NCBI GenBank assembly: GCA_019137255.1
Contig: WPDH01000361.1
Span: 1-64,000 of the forward strand
Reading direction: 5' to 3'
Length of the DNA: 64,000 nucleotides
From: Corinectria fuckeliana
Taxonomy: Eukaryota > Ascomycota > Sordariomycetes > Hypocreales > Nectriaceae
The notes under the pieces are model-generated. The model searched no databases, was not told where the DNA came from, and saw only the letters and a list, made by a program, of their open reading frames with translations. Both the position numbers and the translations under genes were made by a program. Below, one piece after another: positions 23,690 through 33,036 of this stretch (within the stretch, counting starts at the first letter, position 1; the number at the start of each line of letters is the position of its first letter).

Positions 23690-25266
23690 ATGCCTAACGA
23701 CGATATCCTAGCCTTTCAGATTGATCTCGCTCGCTCTCCTAAACTGCGATGCGCCGAAATCGCTGCAAATTTTGATTCACGCACCAAAACCCTCGGTCAC
23801 ATCTTCGACGACCTGCTCGAGTCCATGATCGGCTCCAGGTGACTTGCGGTCATTGCCAAGTTCGCAGCCAGGCTTTTCTTTTAACGCGTGCATGATGAGG
23901 AGCAGACGAGTGAGATTAGGGGCTTCACCGATGTTGCTGGCATTTGTTTTTATAGTCATGACGTTGAGAGCGTTTATTATGAATGGCTGCGCTGCGGACA
24001 GGCTGCCCTGCAGTCAGGCGATTCGATATTTTAGCGGCGTCAATTCCTCCAAAAAGAAACTCATATTACCTTCTCTACCTACTCTAGCTCGCCACAGAAT
24101 ATGCCTTGCCTCCAGGAGCCGCTACAACTATGTCCGATTCTGCCAAAGGCTCCGACAATAAAGGGTTACGACGACGTGGAGATAGAAGGGCGTCACGTCC
24201 TGGTGAGGCGATTTTCCGCTACGCCGTCTGAGTCATACGCTCACGACATGATATAACTGAAGTCCTATCCTGACTCGGCAGCTGATAATCTTTCAAATCA
24301 AGCAGGTCAAAAGACATCAAACAGATGAAACTAAATATCATTAACTTCAAAGATGTGCAGAGGGACCTGGATACCGGCGCGCCGACAAACTTCAACACCA
24401 ACTTTCACAGGGCAGAAGAGGCGCCAGACCTTGCGATTCCCACCAACTTGCCGTACTCTTTTGGTGTATGGCTTCCGTTGATTTTGAAAACACGCGGCCT
24501 TTCCCAGACAGTCGTGCAAGCTATTTCTCTCTCGCGAGCACAGGTGCGCGTCCTCGTGGATGCTGCTGGAGCGTCCATCCATACCCGCCTGCTGAATCGA
24601 GCCTACGCGGAAGACCTCCGAGACGAAGTCTACCCTGCCTTCGACAAGCTGTTACTTCAACCAGAAGGGTTGTTTATGCGTCTTGGAGCCTGCTCTCCAA
24701 AAGACGGCACCCAAGCAATTCCAGGGCAAATGTCGCTCCACTCGGCTGAAGACATCGTTCTCCGGCTGACTACTTCTGCGAGGGCCTCGGGCACCTTCAT
24801 CAACATGCTCAACAGTGATGCTCAAGAAACACGAATCTTCTTTATGCCGTTTGACTCAAGAATGAGAACTGAACGAGAGTATCGAGCCTTTTGCATCCCC
24901 GGGTCCCTCCAGATCACCGCTGTTAGCCAGTACCAGTGGCACAAACCATGGAAGTTCGCGGACAAAAGTGTGGACAAGATGGAAGCAATCGCAAAGCAGA
25001 TCCTGAGTGGCATCAATGAGTTACACACTAAAATTATCGATCATTTACAAGACGACAAGCTCAATCGCAAAGGCGACCTCATTCGGGCTCAGGGATTCAC
25101 ATTCGATGCATTCTTTGACGAAGAGAGGGAACACTGTGAATTGATCGAGCTTAATACTTTTGGAGTAAGGAGTGCGTGTGGCTCATGTCTCTTTCAGTGG
25201 GTCAAAGACCGAGGGTTGCTCTATGGGAAGGATTGTGAAGCTGTGCAATTTCGCGTTACTGTGTGA
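23690..25266 (+). pseudogene. CDC123/D123-like ATP-grasp family gene with four stops
   Basis: The 3' part (24325-25266, 313 codons) is open and has the D123-family pattern: FFMPFDSRMRTEREYRAFC, AVSQYQWHKPW, FTFDAFFDEE and ELIELNTFGVRSACGSCLF. CDC123 proteins are ATP-grasp-like; the yeast member assembles eIF2, but this is a divergent fungal relative. Upstream, one frame runs from an ATG at 23690 (MPNDDILAFQIDLARSP) through GFTDVAGICFYSHDVESV to KGYDDVEIEGRHVLVRRF at about 24160-24210. It is interrupted by TGA (23840), TAA (about 23882), TAG (about 24035) and TAA (about 24257). Each could arise by C-to-T from CGA, CAA or CAG. A frame change between 24257 and 24307 could be a short 41 bp intron with a poor donor, or an indel. 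Best read as a recently decayed gene; the 3' frame alone would lack the N-terminal third. Confidence 0.65.
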
Positions 25267-25442
25267 ATCGAGCATGCGATCTAGCGGAACTGGGTCTACG
25301 GGCGGTTGGTCGTCTGACGGAATGCAAACTTTTTATCCTGTCCTCCTCCTGCTCTCGTTTCAGACATTTGTCAAAGCGTCGTTACTAACAACTAACAGAT
25401 TCCATCGCCGTCAAGTTCCATCTTGCACTTACACAAGTTCAG

Positions 25443-28400
25443 TCACTGCCGAATAGACCCTAGCTGTACCCTCCCTACTTCCTCGTCAGATGACCTTTGT
25501 CGTTTTTGTCTTCGCACACGACGGTCAAGCCAATCACCCAGCTTCTGCCGGTAATTGTTGTTATCTACCGCCTCTGTATTGTTGGCAGGGGTCTTGTGAT
25601 CCAAGGAACGGTCGACTTCATTCTTCTCAATCGCCCCCGGACTTGCGATTATGCCGCTATAAGTATGCCCTACCCTACTCTTCGTCTGAAGAGACTCGAC
25701 GTCAACGCTCTTTGAGATGGCGGAGCCTAACCGATTGCAAATGCTGGTCCATCTATCAGGCAGCTTGCGAAAGAACCGGGTGATGTGATCCGACCAGACA
25801 GCATAGGATGCCAAGGGCAGAAAGAAAACAAAAGATACAACAACTGATTCAGAAGCCGTTAGTAATACGAGGGCGAATGGACACCGTCTTCGACAAACAT
25901 ACATATGATCGAGAACGCCCAATCTGGGGTTCGCTGGAAGGAGGCCACATCCAAGGCAAAGAGGGACGAGAGAAAAGAGAGCGGCAGCTAAGTATGGTCT
26001 GTCACTATTCTGCTCGTTGATCTTTCTAGGTACCAGAAATGACTCACAAATAGGATGGTAACAACAGTGAAGACCATGAGCGTTCTCCCCTGTGTTACAC
26101 CCTCGCCTGCCTGGAAATTAGCAATCTCGCTCTGCTCGAGCGACAGAGTTGTGTCGACCTGTATTCTCGGTGTCAGTCTATACCCTAGACTCAGTAGTAA
26201 TGGAGCGGGGGTCAAGAAATGTTTCTCACAGCTGACTGGATGCGATCGGCAACCTTGTCCATCTCGTCGATGTCGTCAACGACGTAAGCCGCCGTGAGAT
26301 CGTCTGGCTTCGTGTCACTACCAGGCATTTCATTCAGAAGGACTTCTTGCAGTTTGTCCTGAACAGTCTGTTGGTAATTTGCAATTGTCCTGAGAATGTT
26401 GAGCTCGTCGCGAATGTCTTTAATGTCGCAGGACAACTTTGCCGCCTTCTGAATGGCATTCCTGATCTCTCTGGTCGGTCGGCGCTTCTTCTTTTCCTCT
26501 CTACCTGAATTTCCCTGCGCTTGGTTCTCGGGATTTCTCTTTTGCATATTCATCGTCTCGAAAATGTCTGCTTCTGCCATCCCCTGCTGAGCAATTAGAC
26601 GCTGAGTGCAGATCAGAGGAAGCTGCACTGGGGAAGGATGGACTAACGACCCTGTTGATGGAGTTGGAAAAGATCTGACGGACAGATTGGGTGCCATGGT
26701 CAACCCTGTTCTTTGGCCTTCGTTCGTAGAATCCAACGCAGTAGTCAACGATTACTTTGCTCATCTCAGTAGCCCGGAGTGGCTGGGACCGTCTCCCTCC
26801 AGCATCTGCTTGCTTGCCGAGATGGTGAAGTATCCCCCTCAATAGGGCATCGTTAGTGTCGTCGATGGGGTGAGAGGAGGAGGTGATTATCCAGTCTGGA
26901 TCTGTATCAGAACGAGAAGTGACTGGCAGGAAAGATTACCTCAAGACGTACTGTCATCAATGATCCAGATCCACAGCTGATTCACTCGGAGCAGTGGCCA
27001 ATGGGCAAGCGCCTCCACCTCTCCCACGTTGTTTTTGGTGACGACTTGAGTCTCATTCCGACGCCGTTGGTAGTCGACAGACCTCTCGAAGTGATTGTAA
27101 GATTCGTCCTCACCTGAAGCAAACTGGTAGTACGATTCATCAAGTGTTGGAGATCCATGGATGACCTCGAGTTTGTAAGCCTCAAGCAACTTCTTGTAGA
27201 GATCATTCGCCTTCTCTAGCGACTGCAAGGACCTCTGTTGCTCTTCGCTCAGCTTGGTTCCCTCTTTGAACTCCTCTGGATCTTTAGCTTCGCGACATTG
27301 GGTAGAAAAGGTTAGATAGGGCATCTGACATTCCAAGTCAGATACTGAAAGCGCGCTTTAGGCAAGACAGTTACTCACATAGAGGGCGGAAAAGGTTTTG
27401 AACCGTTCTGGAACCGCCTTAGGATCAAGACACTTCTTAGAACCGACGGGCGCAGGAGACAGAACCGGAACTGGTCCCCTATCCCCATCCTGTCTGCTAG
27501 TCTTCTGGTGATAGTGAGCCGTACAGACTCCTTGCTTCCTACTCGCCATGAATCGAGGCTTCATCATCCGCGATGCGGATGTCTGATCTGGGATTTCAAA
27601 CCAGCTGTCTCGTAGAAATGAGCTGGCTTCGTAGAACTTGTTCTTGGTGCACCCTTCACCCTTGATGCATTCTTCGCCCTTGGTGCATCCTTCATCGTTG
27701 GCGCATGCTTCATCCCAAAATATTCTCTTCAAAAGGTGCTAGAGAGCCAGTTAGCACAGACCGTACCCAGGGCGTCCGTGAATCCTAGGTTCCGGTTTAT
27801 GGGTTCTCACGTTCATCCAGACAATCTGGTCACAATTAGCCAGTGTTGTTCCAACCGGCAGAGAACGGCACTCACATTAGTTGCTGGTAGGTGGACCCAT
27901 GTGAATTTGGGCTCATTTTCGAGATACATTCGCTGGGGCGTAAAGTTTCCCTCAGATTCTCTGCCAAGGATGTCACCCAGTGCCCTTTTTGTGTCCTCCA
28001 TGATGCTTTTCGGTCCTGAGTCATAAATGACCTGCTTGACCGTTCGAAATCGTCGAAGCAGACCCGATTCGTCCCCAACTTTGTAGAACTGGACGATGGC
28101 AGCTTGGAATGTCTCCAGTAATCTTGGCGGCACATCCCCGATCTTTGGTTTCTCGAAAGGCTCCTTACGTCTGGATGTTTGCGTGAAAGGGGGGTCGAGT
28201 AGAATGTCCCTGACAAGTACTGTGCTGTTGGTTTGGCGGTCGTCCTGCCTCGGGGTGGCTGACTGCTTGTGATCCGTAGCCCTCTCCTTCTGCTTATCCT
28301 TAATCTTGTCTTTGGCCAGACGTGTATCGGGAGAAGGCTTGGGCTTGTCACTGGCTCTCACGCCTTCTGCCAACTTCTTCGGCTTGCTTGCCGGTGCATC

Positions 28401-29123
28401 CACCAACTTCAATGCCGACCTCAGCTTCTGGTCAGTCTCGGGGGTCGCGGGAGAGTTGGAAATAAGCACCCAGAGTACTCTAGGCATTTTCCTGTGAGAA
28501 GCCCACTCGATTGCACTCCAGCTATCCGACTTGGTAGGTTTGGGTCTCCCGGTCGTCGGGGCTTTCAAGAAAAGCAGCTGCGCAATGTCATGTCTCTTCC
28601 CGCTCTCTGCTGCCCAGATGAGGGCTTTCTGCTCCATTTCAGTGCCTTTTCGCCCGAAATCTGCAGTGCTGAGCTTTCCCAAAAGACACCTCACGGGGTC
28701 TGGCTCTTTTCCTTCAAACGCCACTTGCAGTGCAGTCATACCATCGGCGTCCTGAGCTGAGTAGTCCCCTGCTTCCTTCATATTCTCGAGAATGATACGA
28801 ACTCTTGCAGGATCACTGTGCCTCGCCGCAAAATGCAATGCGGTCTTTTGCTTCTTGTTTTTGACCTCTGGCTTCGCCCCGGCTTTGAGAAGGAGCCTGA
28901 TTACAGCTTCGTGCCCGCCAGGGGCGGATTGAGCCACTTGTACCTCATCAGGTTCTTCATCAGAGCCATGTTCTCCATCTCCAAGCTGCTCCAGGTTCTG
29001 AACTTCCACGTCATCAGCTGGCGTGCAGCTGGCGTGATGCAGCGCAGTCATACCATCGTTATCGGTCGTTTCTGCAAATTCCTGGGCTCTGTGTCCTTGA
29101 TGACTAAGAAGTAGGTCCACGAT
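25443..29123 (-). CDS. 3' half of ankyrin/CorA-like protein gene, cut by a MULE
   Basis: On the minus strand this continues the frame of the 33037-34539 segment. Exons are 27876-29123, 27811-27825 (15 nt), 27379-27738, 26952-27324, 26651-26895, 26230-26586, 26048-26158, 25903-25987 and 25443-25843, all phases intact. The first exon carries ankyrin repeats (GMTALHHAS, KTALHFAARHSD, GMTALQVAFEG). Then comes the membrane-linked module seen in many fungal ankyrin proteins: LWIWIIDD, SLEQSEIANFQAGEGVTQGR, and two hydrophobic helices (VFTVVTILFLPLSFLSSLFA and IIFVVSFVFFLPLASYAVW). This resembles CorA-type magnesium channels, but no GMN signature is visible after the first helix, so transport is doubtful. 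Alone, this half lacks the original promoter and start; the first ATG in frame is at 29051. It is uncertain whether it is expressed. Confidence 0.72.
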
Positions 29124-29132
29124 CTTCTTGTA
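29124..29132. repeat. 9-bp target-site duplication, left copy
   Basis: CTTCTTGTA abuts the left end of the element and recurs exactly at 33037-33045 on the other side. On the minus strand it reads TAC AAG AAG (Tyr-Lys-Lys), in frame with both halves of the ankyrin gene. Confidence 0.93.
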
Positions 29133-29221
29133 GGCGACTCATAGGTGCACAGCCGGCTGTGCGTTTAATATCACATGATTAGCCGCACAGCCGGCTGTGC
29201 GAATAAGATCTGTTATGTAAG
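29133..29221 (+). repeat. Left terminal inverted repeat (89 bp)
   Basis: It is the inverse complement of 32948-33036 with two differences, both transitions. It holds two copies of the perfect palindrome GCACAGCCGGCTGTGC at 29147-29162 and 29185-29200, 38 bp apart start to start. Between them lies TCACATGA, where the partner repeat has the palindrome TCACGTGA. Similarity ends abruptly after GTTATGTAAG. Confidence 0.93.
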
Positions 29222-30041
29222 TAAATCAGATATGTAGTATTATTAAAAGAGGGTTATTTACCGCAAGTTAGCCTCTTAATTTAACGATTAGTAGCTTTTA
29301 TAGTATTAATTTAACTTTCTCTGCCCTTCTTCTACTATAATAAACCTAATTAATATTTCTTATTACTTTCTTAATAATATTCTCCCTCTTAAAGGCTACT
29401 TTTACTTATAAGAGGAAGTAGCTACTATAATTAACACTTAGGTAGCACTATAAGGCTATACTTTTATTATTAAATACTCTTAGAAGACTCTTAGTAAAAA
29501 GACTAGTATTATTTTTAATTATAATTATAAAGCTAGCTATATCTTTTTTACCTTTAGGAAATAATAATAGAAAACTATAATATATTATATAAGATATCTT
29601 TTCTCTATTATAGTAAAAAAAAGCCTATATAAGACTATATAGAGTCTAATATATTATTTTAAGGCTAGCTTTAATTAATATAATTATAAACTAAGCTTTA
29701 ATAAGATAGTATATCTAATATATTATTAACTAGTATTTTTAGATAAATTAATAGTTTACTAACTTACTAATATAAGTATTATACTAAAAGAGATTAGATC
29801 TTATTTATATATAATCTTAGATATACTTACTATATAATAAGATATTTATAACTATATTATATAAGATAAGTAAGAGCTTACTAAAGGCTAAAATAATATA
29901 TATACTCTTACTAATTAGCTTAAGAGTAATAGCTTTTAAAGTTAAATTCGCCTTAATAAGAGTAGTAGAGTTATAATAGTATTATTTATATATTTATAGT
30001 TACTAGAATATCTTAAGTTATATTTAGAAGTACTTATATTA

Positions 30042-30983
30042 GACTATATATATAAGACTAATAAGTATAAGATACCTCTTCTTAATATAGTTAGTATTAA
30101 TACTTATAAGTAATCTTTTTATATTATATTTATATTTCTTAGTAGTAAGAAAGAGAATAACTTTATTTAGGCTTTTAAGTAGTTATAATATCTATATAAG
30201 CTTTATAAAGTAGCTTTTCTATTTATAATACTTATAGATTACTATCTTACTTATATAAATACTATTTTCTTTTTTTCTTACTTTTCTAAGTTAGTTTTAA
30301 TACTATACCTTTAGTATATTAATAAAACTATCTTAAGTTATTATATACTTATATTTACTTAAGATAAAAGTAACTTTTAAGAGTATAAAAAGTAGAAGGT
30401 ATTTTATAGTTTATAGTATAAGATTATTACTTTAATAACTAAAAATATCTATAATAAGAGGCTTAAAAAGTTTAAGAAGTAATATATCTCTACTTATCTT
30501 AATAAAGTAGGCTATATTATAAAAACCTAGCTAGATTTTTATAAAGAGAGGTTTATAAAGGTATAGGTTTACTAATATTTACACTTTAAGTAATATATTA
30601 TATTAAGAGCTAAGAGTATTTATTAGCTTATTAAGAGTCACTTAAAAACCTTATAGGTTAATCTCTTTAAGGCTTAGAAGATTATTAAGCTTATTTTATT
30701 AAACTAGCTTTTTAAACTTAAAGCTAACTAAGCTAGGTAATAAATTAGTATACCTCTTAAGCTATCTAAGGTATTATATAGTAATATTTATAGTTAGGTC
30801 TTATATAAGGCCTTATAAAAGGTTAAAACTTAGTAAGAATAGCTATTAAAAGATTATTCTTTATATATAGGGGTTTTTACTAAGACTCTTAGTTTACTAT
30901 ATGCTTATACCTTTTAGCTTTTATTAGTATAAAGTCTACCTTTTTAGCTATATTATTTTTATTTATATTAGTATCTCTAATAA
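30042..30983 (+). pseudogene. Relic of MULE transposase inside the element
   Basis: A single plus-strand frame with no indels over about 940 bp retains the skeleton of a fungal MULE (Hop-type) transposase. It starts DYTYKTNKYKIPLLNIV at 30042, where intact relatives have a D-C-T-Y-K-T-N-R-Y pattern with the first catalytic Asp. It continues to ILIDYYLTYINTI near 30228-30266, matching the second catalytic Asp in an L-T-D-R context. ERLKKFKK, YLNKVGYIIKT, SHLKTL (30636) and GVFTKTLSLLYAYTF follow. Near 30945 comes a segment whose Tyr residues sit where relatives have the H-H-F-H-P-H-W motif. TAA and TAG codons stand at positions expected for Gln or Trp. The many Ile, Leu, Tyr and Lys substitutions fit C-to-T change on both strands. 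The family motifs were recalled from memory and need a search. Confidence 0.75.
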
Positions 30984-32947
30984 TTAGAGACCCTCTAGCT
31001 TATTATTAAGCCTTATAAGTAGTTTAATCACTTAATAGCTACTTTAATATTACTACTAATAAGCATATAATATAAGCCTTTTATATTTAAATATATTAAA
31101 AAAGCAGTATAACTAAAAACACTACTAATATATTTAAGATATTATAAGTAAGATTATATAATAAGATCTAAAGTATACCTCTTATATTATAAGTATCTAC
31201 TATAAGCTCCTGCTTAAATCACTATAATAATATATATAACTACTTACTTTATAACTTACTTACTATTCTTATTATCTCTAACTAGATTATCTATAATATC
31301 TAAGACTATAGCTTATATAATAATATATATAATAATATATATAATAACTTATATACTATTCTTTATAGTAGCTAGACTAGTAACTATTATAATACTTATA
31401 TTATAAGCTGATAACTCTTATACTATCTTTTAGTAATATAAAAAAGCATAAGAGGCTTAGTTTACTATATTACCTTAGGGAGCCTTAAAGACTAACTAGT
31501 AATACTAGAGGGTAATAAGACTGCTTTTATACTATAATAAAGCAGAATATAACTAGTATCTTAACTTTAAGCAAATAGAGAGTTATTATAAGGCAAAAAG
31601 TAGTATTAAGAACTAGACTAAAAAAAAGATAATAAGTTATCTTAATTAAGATAAGACTAAAAATAAGCAGATTAAACAGAATATAAGAGTAGAGATAGTA
31701 GAATAGCTATTCTTAAGATAGTAAGATATATAAATATTCTAAGATATAATAGAGAGAGATTTTTAATTATAAGAGAGATAGTATAATAATAAGAACCCCT
31801 CTTACTAAAATATAAATAAGAAATAAGAAATATAATTATAATATATTATTAGAAAGAGAAGAAAAAAAAGAATCTCTAAGTATAAATATAGTAATTTAAT
31901 AGCTTAATTTAATATAATTTTAGCTAAGTTTTTATATAGAGTTTTATAAGCTTAATAGTTATATATAAGATAATAAGAGAAGTAAAAATAATAATATAAT
32001 ATTATATTTATTAAACTATTTAATAATATTACTATATTTCTTACTATATCTACTAAATATATCTATCTAAAGTAATATACTAAATATATATTTTTAATCT
32101 TTTTATTACTTAGAGATTTTATAAGTTACTAGTTATTCTTATAGTAGCTATTAGCTATATTATATTTAGAACTATAATACTTATATTATAATATAAAGTA
32201 TTAAGAGCCTAAAGTTAATTATAAGTTTATATAGGTATTATATCTAGAAGAGAATACTATTATTAAAAAATATTATTAAAATACCTAATATACTACTTCC
32301 TTTTAATTTAATATCTAAATAGTAGTATTTTTATAGTAATATACTACCCTTAAGGAGGATATTAAGTAGCTTAAGCTTTTATAAGTGCCTAAAGGTTTAT
32401 ATATAATACTATAAGAGAGGTTAAATCTATTAGTAAGATAATAGTAAATCTCTAATACTTAATAAGAAATAAGACTAATAATATATAAGAAAGGCAGCTT
32501 AGTAGCTATTCTTATTAGTTATTAGTAATAAGCTATAAAATAAATTAGTTATTATAGTTTACTATTAAAAGCCTTACTTATATTATTATACTATCTATAT
32601 AAATTAAAAAGCCCTAAGTATTTTAATACTAGCTTTAGTTATAGTTATATATCTTTATAGTAATATTTAATAAGAAATAAAAAGCTTCTTCTAAAAGGTA
32701 AAGCCCTACTTTATATACTATATAATAAGAGTGATTAATATATATAGTTATAGCTATAATACTATAATAAGATAGTACTATTATAAGGTATTATATATTT
32801 ATTATAGTCTTAAGAACCCTAATATATTACTAAAAGATTAGATAATATATATTAAGTAGCTACCTATACTACAAATTATCCCTCTATTTAATTATATTAA
32901 GAAAAGCTATAATATTATATATATATATTATACGCACTAGCATCTAG

Positions 32948-33036
32948 CTTACATAACAGATCTTATTCGCACAGCCGGCTGTGCAGCTAATCACGTGATA
33001 TTAAACGCACAGCCGGCTGTGCACCTATGAGTCGCC
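32948..33036 (-). repeat. Right terminal inverted repeat (89 bp)
   Basis: Partner of 29133-29221. It carries the 16-bp palindrome at 32969-32984 and 33007-33022, again 38 bp apart, and an intact TCACGTGA between them. The interior AT tract begins immediately to its left. Confidence 0.93.

Larger units (their letters stand above)
29133..33036 (+). mobile_element. Mutator-like DNA transposon (MULE), RIP-saturated, 3904 bp
   Basis: The ends are 89-bp inverted repeats (GGCGACTCATAGG...CCTATGAGTCGCC), and the element is flanked by a perfect 9-bp target duplication. Long terminal repeats of this kind with 9-bp duplications are the hallmark of Mutator-like elements, which include Hop of Fusarium. 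The interior is almost only A and T, yet one plus-strand frame keeps the outline of a MULE transposase (30042-30983). No intact coding frame remains, so the copy is non-autonomous. It sits inside an ankyrin codon run of a minus-strand gene, and a TAG in the terminal repeat stops that gene three codons inside the element. The TIRs contain GC-rich palindromes untouched by RIP, in contrast to the interior. Confidence 0.92.

Noticed and set aside
29222..32947. The AT-rich stretch as a possible centromere-like or mitochondrial-origin insert
   Set aside because: Flanking TIRs, a 9-bp target duplication and the transposase outline explain it as a MULE.
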